Assembly: GCA_029844215.1 (NCBI GenBank)
Contig: CM056721.1
Location: forward strand, 134,383,254 to 134,447,253
Direction of reading: 5' to 3'
From: Przewalskia tangutica
Taxonomy: Eukaryota > Streptophyta > Magnoliopsida > Solanales > Solanaceae
Length of the DNA stretch: 64,000 nt
The notes below the pieces were generated by a model. The model was given only the letters and a program-made list of their open reading frames with translations, did no database searches and was not told the origin of the DNA. A program made the position numbers and the translations under genes. Shown here piece after piece: positions 12,187 to 23,664 of this stretch (positions within the stretch are counted from its first letter, which is position 1; each line of letters opens with the position of its first letter).

Positions 12187-12688
12187 AGTGGACAAATTAA
12201 AGTTGACTTTTGATTTGAAAATCTCGTGTTGTGCATGAGTTTCTATATGGTGGGTTTGGGGCTGAATCGAGTATAGTGATACGGTAGGTGGGGACTGCGT
12301 GTTGGGCTGGAAGTTTGCGGGACTGGGTCGTGAGGTAGTGGATTGGATAGTGATGTCACTGGTTTGGGTGAAGGGATTGAGCCATGTGTTATTGGGTTGG
12401 TCAGTGGGATTGGGTTGGGCATTGGTTTCGTTGGGCTTGGCAGCGTTGTAAGGTGGATGGACAGTGGGTAAATTAGGCTGGGCAGTGTTGATGGGTGACA
12501 TGACAGTGGGTCCCGTGGATGGGGTAGTGGGTGACGGATTGTTATTTGGCCTATATAGTGCGTTTTGAAGTTGTTATGTATACCTTCAGTCTACGACAAT
12601 TTTGCGGCGATATAAGGGGGAGGAAAATTAGGGTATGGCGGCCAAAAATAGGGTTTAAGGTAGGGAGAGATTTTGGCTCTTGATCCCA
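12187..12688 (-). pseudogene. 5' internal segment of the old copia element
   Basis: On the minus strand this runs from the primer binding site (12676-12688) through an untranslated leader into an open stretch (12501 downward) rich in Pro, Asn, Thr and Gln. The open stretch resembles the low-complexity linker between copia integrase and RT rather than a gag domain. No catalytic motif is present. The join of leader to linker suggests an internal deletion that removed gag, protease and integrase. Confidence 0.5.
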
Positions 12689-12842
12689 TGTAAAATAGTG
12701 TAAATCTCTTTGATGGTGTTCACTTATTAATGTCATATATATAAAGTATACAATTGTAGTATTAATAGAATTAGAATCTCTATTTTACATTAATTACACT
12801 AAATATTAATTACATAATATATATAAAATATATTCACTATCA
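12689..12842 (-). repeat. 5' LTR (154 bp) of the old copia element
   Basis: Begins TGTAAAATAG and ends CACTATCA on the plus strand, with the primer site immediately to its left and the GTATA duplication to its right. Confidence 0.82.
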
Positions 12843-12847
12843 GTATA

Positions 12848-13679
12848 TAATTACTCCACCTTATCAAGTATTTATTTTAATGTTACGTAGTACAAACAAG
12901 AGGGACATAAAATAATACTATATATTTTGTTGTTATGCGCTAAAATCTTTTGCTAGCAACATCAACATCATGACATTATGATTGATACCCTAGCATGACT
13001 ACAATTTCTCTGATTATAGTTACCTTGAGTTAGCCCTTGTCCCAAGTCCAGATAAAGTCATTATCAATTATACGTCATCTTCATATATATATAGCTAAGA
13101 TGACAATTATTAGACAAAACATACAGTATAAACAAATTTGTTCACTGAATATTGGTTCAATCGTTAACGTGAATCTGGAGTCTGGACCAACAATCAGACA
13201 CTAATCACTTCCATGTTGTTAATTAGTGTATTTTGACTTATTTTGTGACCTTATGTTAATGACATGTGTTAACAAAATCTATAACTTGTGATTTAGGTGG
13301 TGGGTTTTGGACGTATTTGAGATTTGAAGTTTATAAATTTCTTCATAAAATAATAACCTTAAATTAATATTATAATAATAATTAAATTCACAATTAAATA
13401 TTTATAGAAACCCATTTATTCTTCTTTAATTTTTTTGAGTTAATTGATTCTTGACCATCGACAAGTTACAATATAATTTTCATGATTATTTAAAACTTTA
13501 TAATAGGCACCTAGATTGGATTTCCCCTCAATCGGTAAATTACGAGAGTAAGGTAGCCAATTTTAATATATATGTACAATGACTAAAACTTAATTTTAGC
13601 CATTAATTACAGAAATGTCATAATCGTTTGTGGATAGTATGGGCTATATAATTAGGTTGTGAGAACGACGGGATTTTCA
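12848..13679. other. Intergenic spacer, nothing recognised
   Basis: AT-rich, without ORFs that resemble known proteins and without evident terminal or tandem repeats. Confidence 0.5.
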
Positions 13680-13929
13680 ATAAATTTCCTTTTTTTTACA
13701 AGGGAACCCGCTGTTATCCTTTGGGTGCGTATAGGGTAAACTTCATTTCTGTGTAATAGCCCGCAAACCACACAGGAGAGATAATCTGCACGAGGCAAGC
13801 CTTGCCCTATACTTCATTTTTGTGTAATAGCCCGCAAACCACACAGGAGAGATAATCTGCACGAGGCAAGCCTTGTGCAACGAGCTCGACCCAGAAGGCA
13901 AATTCCCTATTGTCGTACACATGATTTAC
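13680..13929 (-). repeat. SINE 3' part, split by a copia insertion, with internal tandem duplication
   Basis: Minus-strand SINE body of the TS type. A block containing GTGTGGTTTGCGGGCTATTA and GGCTTGCCTCGTGCAG is present twice with a 71-bp period (about 13740-13804 and 13811-13875). It ends in a T-run (13691-13698) that is the A-tail on the minus strand. The missing 5' head lies at 19659-19718 on the far side of the copia element. Confidence 0.7.
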
Positions 13930-14409
13930 TGTTGAAATATACATAGCAATCTGGAAGCCCAAGTTGTTTAGGCCAGCCCATTAGATGAGTCAGCCCAATA
14001 TTTTAATATAATCCAATGTGAAGGCCTGCACCCATTACATTGATAAATATTTGATCCTTATTAGTTGAAAAAGAGCAGCGTAAGAGAGAGATAGTGGAAG
14101 ACAGCTGTGATAGTGTCTTGAATAAGCTGCCTTCTAAAAGGCTTCGAGAACACTCTCTCCTAGAACTCTAGGATTGCTGCTGTGTAAACAAGAGCTTTTC
14201 TTCCATTCTTCTCTCTGTAAACAAGCCTCTAAGCTTGCAATATACAAACCTTCATTAATTAAGTTCTTCTTAAGAGTTGTGTAATTCTGTGTATCGAGTA
14301 TGTGGCCTTACTTTCAAAGCACTCAGTGTTGTAAACCCTAAAGAGGACAAACCTCAGTCCTCTTCCGCCGTGCGCATACGTGTTATCGACGTGGATAGAC
14401 TTCTCGACA
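13930..14409 (+). repeat. 5' LTR of the 13930-19653 copia element
   Basis: 480 bp, starts TGTTGAAATATAC and ends CTTCTCGACA directly before TGGTATCAAAGC. Differs from the 3' LTR by short indels, for example an extra GAAAAAGAGCAGC-like stretch near 14066 and loss of TCTAGCAGC near 14031. Confidence 0.93.
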
Positions 14410-14421
14410 TGGTATCAAAGC
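14410..14421 (+). other. Primer binding site, Met tRNA type
   Basis: TGGTATCAAAGC lies directly after the 5' LTR and matches the plant copia consensus TGGTATCAGAGC at 11 of 12 positions. Confidence 0.85.
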
Positions 14422-14688
14422 GATCGTCCTTCTCTACACGCGTCATCTTACAAAAATAACTACCAGATCTGAGGTATCCTGTAGTATCTTGGTATTTTTC
14501 TTGTATTGTGTGTTGTTGTGAAGTTTAATCTGAGTCACAATTACCAGATCTGAGTCGTAAAATACCAGATCTGAAGTATTGTGCAGTATCTTGATATTCT
14601 TTATGGTCATGCTTTGTTATAAAGTTTAGACCTCAGATACTCCTTGTCTCGGATAAATCTTGTTTATATCTTGATATCTCTGAAGTGA

Positions 14689-17600
14689 TCAGTAGTTAGT
14701 CTTTCTTTAAAACTGGTAACAGACCTACCCATTGAGAGTAGTTCATCCGAAGAGGGAATCTCTGTACCTCGAAAAACTGTTGGCAGTACATCTACAACCA
14801 CTGTATTTGACCACAACCACCCTCTATTCTTACAAGCCTCTGATGTTAGTGGGGTTTCCTTGATATCTTTTCAATTACTGGGCTCGGAAAACTATACAAT
14901 TTGGAGCAAATCTATGAAAATTGCCCTACTTGGAAGGAACAAATTAGGGTTTGTAAATGGTAACTGTACGAAGGATCAATATGGGGTGGAATGGTGGGAT
15001 CAATGGGATAGGGTCAACGCTGTTGTACAAACTTGGCTAATGAATGTTGTATCTAGTAGTTTACTGTGTGGTGTTCTATATGCTGAAACATCATATGAGG
15101 TTTGGGAAGATTTGAAAGAAAGATTCGACAAAGTTGATGAATCTAGAACCTATGACCTACATAGAGAAATTGCTACCTTATCCCAAGATAATGCTAGTGT
15201 GTCAGAATACTACACTAAGCTAAAGAACCTATGGGTAGAATTTCAAGCCATTGTGCCACCACCAAATTGTGCCTGCCCTACTTCTAGAGAGTTCACAAAC
15301 TACCTGCAGAGACAGAAACTTTACCAGTTCCTTATGGGCTTAAATGAGAGTTACATGCAGGCTAGGAGCCAAATTCTGCTTATGTCACCCCTTCCAACAG
15401 TCAATAAAGCCTATTCCATGATAGTAAGTGATGAGAATCAGAAAGGAATCAGTGCTAAGTCTGTAGGCCTTCTTGGAGCTGGTCCTACCACTATTGTCCC
15501 AACTGCCATGTATTCTAAGACTGTAGGAAACCAGAGGTCTAGAAGAAATACCAACTTATTCTGTGAAGAATGCAAAATGAGAGGTCACACAAAGGAGTTC
15601 TGTTATAGATTAGTTGGATATCCCCCTGGTTTCAAGTCAAAAAGAAAGGAATATGCTGCTCACAATGCTCACAACAGAGTGGCAGATTCCTCCTCTGAAG
15701 AACCTAAAAGCAACTGGCAGGTTGAAGGAGCACCAAAACTGTCTCAGAATCAGTATGACCAGATAGTACATATGCTAAACAACAACCAGACACAGACAGG
15801 AGTCTCTCAGAACTCTCAAGGTACCCAATCAGCTGCAAATCTGGCAGGTATATCAGAACTCAAAGCCTTACATGCTTTCAATATAACCAGAAATTGGATA
15901 GTAGATACAGGTGCCACAAATCACATGATACATGACCTAAACATGTTAGATAAAATTACTGGTAAAATTGATTCTATCACACCAAAGAAGGTGTTCTTAC
16001 CAAATGGTCAATCAGCTCAGGTTACTCACACTGGTACAAGCACTCTCTCTAATAGAAGTACACTGGATAATGTTTTCTTTTTACCTCAATTCAATTATAA
16101 CCTTCTGTCTGTTTCCCAACTAACAAGAGAGCTGAAATGTTCAGCTATCTTTTACCCTGACTTCTGTCTATTTCAGGATCTTTACAGTGGGGAGGTGAAG
16201 GAGATTGGTAGACTTCAGGATGGGCTCTATATGTTAGTTAGCCATGCTAATACTGTACAGAACAAAAGGAAGACAGTCTTAAATGTACAAGATAGGCAGA
16301 AGAGAACAGTGACAAAAGAAGACATTAATCTTTGGCATAGAAGACTGGGCCATACCTCTAGTAAGGTACTGAGTAAACTGATCTATGCTAGTAATGATGA
16401 AATTACTAAGGCAATAAAAACCTGTAATGTGTGTCCATGTGCTAAGCAATGTAGATTACCTTTCACAAATAGTACTACTTATAGTAATAAAGCCTTTGAC
16501 ATTGTTCACATGGACATATGGGGTCCCTATAAGGTTGAAACATACAATGGAAAAAGATTTTTTCTCACTATTGTAGATGATCACACTAGAATGACTTGGA
16601 TATATCTGCTTAGACTTAAATCTGAGGTCTGTGTGGTTATTAACTACTTTCTTAAATATGTATCTACTCAGTTCAACCAAATGGTTAAGATCATCAGAAC
16701 TGATAATGGGACAGAATTTGTCAATGATACCTGTAACACACTGCTTCAAAACTTAGGCATCATTCATCAAAAAAGTTGTGTATACACACCACAGCAGAAT
16801 GGTGTTGCTGAAAGAAAACACAGACATATATTAGAAATTACCAGGGCTATAAGAATGCAGGCTAATATTCCTTTAAAATTGGGCCCATGTATGCAGTCTT
16901 TGTATACTTGATCAATAGACTACCCTCCTCTATCACTCATACTACTCCCTATGAGTGTCTCTATCATAAGAAGCCATCCTTAAGTCATATTAGAACTATT
17001 AGATGTCTCTGCTTTGCTAATGACTTAACTGTCACTGATAAGCTTCAGTCTAGGATTAAAAGGTGTGCCTTAATGGGATACTCTGAAACACAAAAAGGAT
17101 ACATCCTATATGATTTGCAATCTAAGACTCTCATTGTCAGTAGAGATGTTAATTTTAGAGAAACAGTTTATCCTTTTAAGGAAAATGTGTCTGAAAAACT
17201 CATCTTTCAGAGCCTACCCAGTAACAATGATAATCAAACTATGCCCCAAGAGACCTTTCAGAACAGCACTAATAAATCAGGAGAAGGATGTGATAACACC
17301 ACTAACATGGAACCTATTGAGAGTGTCAATCCCACTGAAAATAACTTGGTCGAAGAAAATTCTGATAAGATACAATCATTGAATCACCCTGCTATAACAT
17401 TAATTGACAAATCCACTAGGAGGTCCAGCAGACTCAAACAACCTCCTATATGGCTGAAAGACTTTGTAACCACCACTGCAAACAATGTACTTTATCCCAT
17501 TACTAATTACATATCCTATGATAATATAAAATCTACATATCAAGCCTTTTTAAGCTCCTTCTCAGTTTTAACAGAACCCAAAAATTACATGGAAGCCTCA

Positions 17601-19167
17601 AAAGATCCTAGGTGGGTAGATGCTATGAAGGCTGAAATAGTTGTCTTACAAGAAAACCACACTTGGAAAATTGTCACTCTACCAAAAGGAAAACAACCAA
17701 TAGGTTGTAAATGGATTTACAAAATCAAATATAAAGATACTGGTGAAGTTGAAAGACTGAAAGCTAGACTTGTTGCAAAAGGTTATAGTCAACAAGAAGG
17801 TATTGATTATCAAGAGACCTTCTCTCATGTGGTAAAGATGGTTACTATAAGGACCATTCTATCCATTGCTGCTTCCAGGGGGTGGTATATTCATCAAATG
17901 GATGTCTATAATGTCTTCCTTCAAGGAGATTTATTTGATGAGATTTATATGACTCTGCCCCAAGGCTTTAGTAGTCAGGGGGGCAGCAATAATAATGTGT
18001 GTAGACTTACTAAGTCCTTGTATGGGCTCAAACAAGCACCAAGACAGTGGAATTTCAAGCTTACAGAGGCTTTAATTCAAATGTAGTTCAGACAGTCTGA
18101 GTTTGACCATTCACTGTTTCTGAAACAGAACAATCAAGGTACAATAATCATACTTATTTATGTGGATGATATGGTAATTACAGGGGACAATATAAGACTC
18201 ATAAAGGAGACTAAACAATCTCTGCATAGTGTCTTTAAAATGAAAGACCTGGGAGATCTAAGGTATTTTCTAGGAATAGAATTTGCCAGATCTAGCAAGG
18301 GTATCATTATGCATCAAAGAAAGTATGCCTTAGAACTTATCTCAGAATTAGGACTAGCTGCTGCCAAACCCATTAACACACCCACCGATTCTAATATGAA
18401 ACTTACCACAAAAGAGTATGATGATTATAAGAAAAAGCAGGTTCCAGATACAAGAAACACTGTCACTGGTGATGATCCAGTAAGTGATATCAGCTCATAT
18501 CAAAGGATAATTGGTAAGTTGCTATATCTTACCCTCACTAGACCAGACATTGCTTATAGTGTGCAAACACTTAGTCAGTTTTTACAAAATCCAAAGAAGT
18601 CACACTATGATGCTGCAGTCAGAATAGTAAGGTATGTGAAAGGTAAACCAGGACAAGGTGTACTGTTATCTAGTAATAAACAAGATACACTAACTAGTTA
18701 TTGTGATGCTGATTGAGCTTCATGCCCACATACTAGAAAATCTGTTACAGGTTACTTAGTCAAGTTTGGAGACTCTCTAATTTCCTGGAAGTCCAAGAAG
18801 CAAAGTACCATCTCACGAAGTTCTGCTGAAGCAGAATATAGGAGTCTTGCCTTCTTCTTTGAAATCACTTGCCGCTTCTGCCATCAAGGACATTGGTGTG
18901 GATATCAAGCTGCCAGTTACTGTGTACACAGACAGTAAATCAGCGATACAAATGGCAGCAAACCCTGTGTTCCATGAAAGGACCAAACATATCGAGATTG
19001 ATCTTCACTTCATTAGGGAGAAGATTCGAAAATGAATGATACAAGCTGAATACATCAACACTACAGAACAACCAGCAGATATACTGACAAAAGGGCTAAC
19101 CAGATTACAACATCTTCATCTCAGTTCCAAGCTGGGATTGCTAGATATATTCGAGCACCCATCTTGA
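14689..19167 (+). pseudogene. Copia gag-pol polyprotein, interrupted
   Basis: The frame is open from 14689, but no ATG starts the conserved gag N-terminus (FDHNHPLFLQASD, SENYTIWSKSM). Landmarks in order: gag; CCHC knuckle CEECKMRGHTKEFC (about 15560); protease WIVDTGATNH (about 15895); pre-integrase LWHRRLGH (about 16330); integrase with HMDIWG, RTDNGTEF and PQQNGVAERK (catalytic D, D, E all present); RT with YVDD (about 18161); RNase H with YCDAD, SSAEAEYRS and TKHIEIDLHFIREK. Lesions: frameshift near 16890, TAG at 18084-18086, TGA at 18714-18716, frameshift near 18840, TGA near 19033. Reading it needs at least five corrections, so it is non-autonomous now. Confidence 0.93.
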
Positions 19168-19174
19168 GGGAGGC

Positions 19175-19653
19175 TGTTGAAATATACATAGCAATCTGGA
19201 AGCCCAAGTTGTTTAGGCCAGCCCATTAGATGAGCCAGCCCAATATTTTAATATAATCCAATGTGAAGGCCTGCATCTAGCAGCCCATTACATTGATAAA
19301 TATCTGATCCTTATTAGTTGTAAGAGAGAGATAGTGGAAGACAGCTGTGATAGCGTCTTGAATAAGCTGCCTTCTAAAAGGCTTCGAGAACACTCTCTCC
19401 TAGAACTCTAGGATTGCTGCTGTGTAAACAAGAGCTTTTCTTCCATTCTTCTCTCTGTAAACAAGCCTCTAAGCTTGCAATATACAAACCTTCATTAATG
19501 AAGTTCTTCTTAAGAGTTGTGTAATTCTGTGTATCGAGTATGTGGTCTTACTTTCAAAGCACTCAGTGTTGTAAACCCTAAAGAGGACAAACCTCAGTCC
19601 TCTTCCCTTCGTGCATGCCTTCTGTGTTATTGACGTGGATAGACTTCTCAACA
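19175..19653 (+). repeat. 3' LTR of the 13930-19653 copia element
   Basis: 479 bp, TGTTGAAATATAC at the start and CTTCTCAACA at the end, preceded by a purine tract and followed by TTTAC. Confidence 0.93.
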
Positions 19654-19658
19654 TTTAC

Positions 19659-19718
19659 AACCTGAGACCTACACTATATGTGAAAATCTCATACTCAACC
19701 AACTAAGCCATCCTTGTG
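19659..19718 (-). repeat. SINE 5' head (box A), separated from its body by the copia element
   Basis: On the minus strand a perfect box A consensus, TGGCTTAGTTG (19700-19710), is followed by a sequence that ends in CAGGTTGTAAA at the copia junction. With the element removed, it continues into the SINE body at 13929, so the insertion lies at the box B position. Confidence 0.7.
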
Positions 19719-20020
19719 AGTATTTTTAATTAATAAATTTCCTGAAGTTAGCTTATAATTAGGTAGTCACCTTCATAAAAGCTAAGCTAGACGATTTTTT
19801 CCCAGTAACAGTTAAAGCAAAAGCAAAAATTAAGGCGCAATATCTTACCCCATTTCAAGATTGCTTGAATTGATAATGCTTCCTTTTATTTTTTTCCATA
19901 TATTTGATTACGTAAAGTTTTAACTTGGGCACAAAGCTCAAATGGGGTAGGTTTATTCATAACTGTGGATGTCCAGTTTCGTACTGAAGTGTTAAATTGT
20001 GAAAATTCCACAACTTTAAA
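19719..20020. other. Short AT-rich spacer
   Basis: No coding or repeat structure recognised between the SINE head and the foldback element. Confidence 0.45.
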
Positions 20021-20597
20021 GGTGTGTTTGGCATGAAAAAAATGTTGTATTAATTTTCTCATGTTTGGTGATCAAAGTGTTTTGAAAAGAAAAAAAAATC
20101 TTTAGAAAAGCAAGTTTTTAAGAAAGAGTAAAATGACTTTTCTAATCAAAATAGGAAAAACAAATTACATACGTGACATTTCAAGTTATTGTCTCATCCC
20201 TGTCCACCCAATGCTCCCACCTCCCGGCAGGGGCTGAGCTAGGTAAGAGCGAGGGGGTTCATCCCTTCAGCGAAAATTACACTGTAAGGCTAACATTATT
20301 TTATATAGTAAATATTGAATCCATTTAGCTTTTTTCGTATATTTACTTCTTCAAATTTTTGAACCTCCTTAGTGAAAATTCTAATTATGTCACTTTACCC
20401 GCCACCCCGAACCCCCACTCCCCACTACATCTCACCCCATAGTATTTTGCTAGATTACATATAAATGTTATTGAATAGTATTATTTTTGTTTACTTATCA
20501 AACACTAAAAAATAAGTAAGAAGCACCTGTTTTTTTTAAAAAAAAAATCCAGAAAAACTTTTTCATGAAAATCATTTCATACAATACCAAACACACC
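20021..20597. mobile_element. MITE-like foldback element with GGTGTGTTTGG ends
   Basis: Starts GGTGTGTTTGGCATGAAA and ends with the inverted form CCAAACACACC, with further inverted similarity (TCATG / CATGA) inside. It has no coding capacity. A target duplication is not clear (CTTTAAA versus CTAAAAG), so the superfamily is unassigned. A second repeat of the CGGAGCTAGG type sits inside at about 20227-20393. Confidence 0.6.
20227..20393. repeat. CGGAGCTAGG-type repeat nested in the foldback element
   Basis: Begins GGGGCTGAGCTAGG, contains GCGAAAATTACACTGTA and ends near GTGAAAATTCTAATTATG. The order of motifs matches the repeat at 20688-20790. Confidence 0.5.
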
Positions 20598-20687
20598 CTA
20601 AAAGATAGTCGGACTTATTAATGTCAAGCTCAAGTGATATACGCTTTTATCAAAATGGTGTATCAACATTTAACCTCAAGTATATGG

Positions 20688-20790
20688 CGGGGGCGGAGTT
20701 AGGTGTTGGGCAAAGCCTTTTGCCGAAAAATTACACTACACGCAATATTTTTGGTTATATTTAAATAGTTGAATTCCTTTTACATACTGA
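20688..20790. repeat. Second CGGAGCTAGG-type repeat, partial
   Basis: GGGGGCGGAGTTAGG followed by GCCGAAAAATTACACTAC and a TTGAAT motif, parallel to 20227-20393. Only part of the unit is recognisable. Confidence 0.45.
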
Positions 20791-21647
20791 CAGTGAAGGG
20801 TTTTGTCGAGTTCGTACGGGCAACGAAATTTAAAAATTTATGTTTCAAATCCGACGACGGTCAAACTGTAGGATGATTATACAATGTAAAAAACACAAAA
20901 CAGTAATGTAAAACTTCGAACGAAGACTTACATTGTAGATAATAATCTGAATCTTGAGGCTTTGCGTAGTCCGAGGGTGCGCACGCAATAGTCCCTCGAT
21001 TTACAAGTCAAAGATTGTGATGTAATTTCTCATTTGAAAAGCTAGGAATTCCAGCAGATTTTCAGTAGAGTTTAATCTTTTGAAAAGATGGTGTGTAAAA
21101 TATGAGGCTAAACCCTGTATATATAGCTGAATATATCAGCTAGGTTTCCCTCGTGGGCCAGGCCCAGAAATCGAAACAGAGTGGGTCATTTCGGACCCAC
21201 TGGATGCGTGTTGGCGCCACGACGCTGAGTAAGTGGCGCCACAGCGCTATGGCGTCGTGGCCCTGCTCCAATTTTTGTTTCGTTTCTATTTTATTCTAAT
21301 GTCTCGATTATCAACCGAACATTTATATACTCTCTGATTACATCCTTGAATCGAAGGAACAATTGACTTAGTGTTACCCTTCAAGCCTTTACATATTGAC
21401 ACTAATAACATTAGGGTCTACACGGAACTCCTAGACTGCGCTGGAAGACGAACTCAATATGAAAAGTTTAGCTACACGAAACATGTGAACTGAACCTCTA
21501 TGTGTGAAGATAAAATCCTTTCATTCATGGCACACACAATCAAGCTTAGGATGTCAAGTGTCTATCCAAATGGCTTGATCATTATAACTCATCTATATTA
21601 GTTGACAACATGACCATGTCAAAATATGTCCATTGCATTGGCCAATA
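20791..21647. other. Unassigned repeat-like region with TATA motif and GGCGCC block, possibly a degraded LTR
   Basis: Contains a TATATATAG motif near 21118-21126, then a GC-rich block with GGCGCCAC at 21213 and 21235 and a 9-bp inverted pair CCACGACGC / GCGTCGTGG (about 21217-21260). The arrangement resembles an LTR promoter plus leader, but I found no partner LTR, primer site or target duplication. No protein coding is recognisable. Confidence 0.35.
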
Positions 21648-23060
21648 CACTACAACAAATAGCCTCAAAGAGGGCAATTTTTTTAAACAAAAAATGGCGA
21701 CTTTTTAATGCCCTATTAGTTATTACCAAATGAGGCGACTAGAAGTCGCCCATTTTGGTCCTAATCAAACGGGGCGACTTTAAAAAGTCGCCCTTTTTTG
21801 GTTTGTTTTTAATATTTTGACACTCTTTTGTAAAAAATTTAGTTCCACCGTATAGTTTATTGATCGAGGAAGAATATGAATCGAAATATCTTTATAACCC
21901 AATTAATTATGTGCCTCTGATCATCCAAAAAAATCATTTCTATAAACTATTAATTTGTCGTTCTTTATTTGATAAGTAGATAGGTGGAAGATGATAATTG
22001 GTACGAAGTTGAATGTTGATGATTTATTCCCCACTCAGTTAAAGCTTAAATAACACAAAATAAAAAACATTTATCATTAGTATAATTCTCAAAACACACA
22101 TATATATACTTTAGTTCTGAAACAGAACATTAACAATCATTGAAAAATATGGAGAAATAATAAATTTTCAATGATTTTCCGATAGCTAACAAAGAGGTTG
22201 AAAACCAACTTGTCTAAATGAATTTATGAGGCAAACGATATATCGTCTATACTTTTTCGTATGTATGCATAGTCATTTTCTCTCAATCTAAATGATTTTA
22301 GTTATTTTCATAGTCAAATTTCACTCTCAACATCAATAAATGAACCTATCCAATTTAGTAAAATGATATATCTCTATTTTCAACCACATAAAAAACGGCG
22401 ACTACAATCGCCCTTGTTGGATATCGATCAAAAAGGGTGAATCCACCAAAAACAAATAGGGCGACTTTGGTATGTCGCCCTCTTTGAGTACAACAAAAAA
22501 TGAGATTAAATAACTTTTATTTGTTACTTCAATTAGTATTAATAATTACATGTCTTCTTAAAGTAGTAAAAGTTGAATTGAAATATGAAATTAATGTTTT
22601 TTTATTTTCGAAAGTGACAAATATTATAGACCAAATTTGAGATAAATTTATTTAGAGATTAATCCGGAATTAATTATTTCTTATCTCTCACACCAAACGA
22701 GTCCTACAAATTCTTTAAATGTCTTTCTTAACTATCACATTCTTTTACTCATATCAACGTTATAAGAATTTCATTAATGTCTTATAAAATAGTAACGATC
22801 GATTTTGTATTTTTATTTAAGTTTATTTAACAAAAGAGGGCGAATTTAATCTATGTTGTATAAATAAATATGTATTTTTCTTACTTTTGAAATTTTAATT
22901 TATTTCTAAACTTTTATTCCACTGCCCATAAATTATAATTCTTAGATCAAGAAGAGCGATTTTATCAAGTCACCCCTTTTGTAAGGCCAAATAGGGCGAC
23001 CAAACTCGCCCTATTTGGCCTTAGCAAAGGGGGAGACTTGAGAAAATCGCCCTTCTTTGA
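21648..23060. repeat. CACTA-like / foldback repeat region with GGGCGAC inverted motifs
   Basis: Begins CACTACAACAAATAG, the kind of terminus used by CACTA (En/Spm) elements, followed by CTCAAAGAGGGC. The inverse, GCCCTCTTTGAG, occurs near 22477-22488, so 21648 to about 22490 may be one non-autonomous element whose right terminus is damaged. GGGCGACTTT and AAGTCGCCC alternate in three clusters (21690-21800, 22393-22490, 22950-23055). No transposase sequence is present. The right terminal CACTA motif and a 3-bp target duplication were not found, so the class is tentative. Confidence 0.45.
22983..23022. repeat. Perfect 17-bp stem inverted repeat with 6-nt loop
   Basis: AAGGCCAAATAGGGCGA (22983-22999) is exactly complementary in inverse to TCGCCCTATTTGGCCTT (23006-23022), with loop CCAAAC. 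Weaker pairing extends outwards to about 22950 and 23052, making a roughly 100-nt hairpin. Confidence 0.85.
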
Positions 23061-23149
23061 TATAAAAATGATATTTTTTGTCCAATTTGAAATCAACTTT
23101 TAAAGATTAAAAATTTCAAACGTGATTAATTCTCTTTTTAACTCAAAGT

Positions 23150-23664
23150 CTCGGAATCCGATCCGAAAATTTTGGATAACCGATTTTTTAGATATCCGAA
23201 CTATTCGGATCTGAATCCGATCCTAAATGATCCGAAAATTACAAATATCAGATTTTTTGGATATCCAAAATATTCGAACCCGAATCCGATCCGAAATTAT
23301 CCGAAAATTAAGAGAAATATTCGAATCCGATTCGAAAATATCCGAAAATTACGAATATCCGAAATATTCGAATCCGAACCCGATCCGAAATTATCCAAAA
23401 ATTATGAATATTTGATTTTTTGGATATCCGAACCGATCCAAAATTATCCGAAAATTACGAATATCCGATTTTTTGGATATCCGAAATATTCGAATTAGAA
23501 TTCGATCCGAAATTATTCAAAAATTACGAATATTTGATTTTTTTGAATATCCGAATCCGATCCGAAATTATCCGAAAATTACGAATATTCAATTTTTTGA
23601 ATATCCGAAATATTCGAATCCGATTCAAAATTATCCGAAAATTACGGATATTCGATTTTTTTGA
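23150..23664. repeat. AT-rich satellite-like array of ATCCGAA-type motifs, left block
   Basis: Imperfect units of roughly 55-75 bp repeat the theme GAATCCGATCCGAAATTATCC, AAAATTACGAATATCC, GATTTTTTGGATATCCGAA and ATATTCG. GGATATCC and AATATTC(G) are themselves palindromic, so single strands can fold on themselves. Open frames across it only reflect the repeat period. The array resumes at 24001. Confidence 0.85.

Larger units (their letters stand above)
8245..12842 (-). mobile_element. Old internally deleted copia element with nested solo LTR
   Basis: Two 154-bp direct repeats (8245-8398 and 12689-12842) are flanked by the 5-bp duplication GTATA (8240-8244 and 12843-12847). On the minus strand the right LTR is followed by the Met-tRNA-type primer site TGGGATCAAGAGC. 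Coding remains are RNase H and the end of RT at 8519-9354 and a 5' segment at 12187-12688. Protease, integrase and most of RT are missing. The LTRs differ at many positions, so the insertion is old. A complete large solo LTR (9360-12181) later inserted into it. Confidence 0.85.
13930..19653 (+). mobile_element. Structurally complete Ty1-copia element (5.7 kb) inserted in a SINE
   Basis: Bounded by LTRs of 480 bp (13930-14409) and 479 bp (19175-19653), both TGTTGAAATATAC...CA, and by the perfect 5-bp duplication TTTAC (13925-13929 and 19654-19658). The primer site TGGTATCAAAGC follows the 5' LTR and a purine tract GAGGGAGGC precedes the 3' LTR. Domain order gag, protease, integrase, RT, RNase H is the copia order. 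Coding is interrupted by several lesions. The LTRs differ by point changes and a few short indels, so it is not a very recent insertion. Confidence 0.95.

Noticed and set aside
12022..12213. Short plus-strand frame with a hydrophobic stretch
   Set aside because: Lies across the end of the solo LTR and its junction, with no similarity to a known protein.
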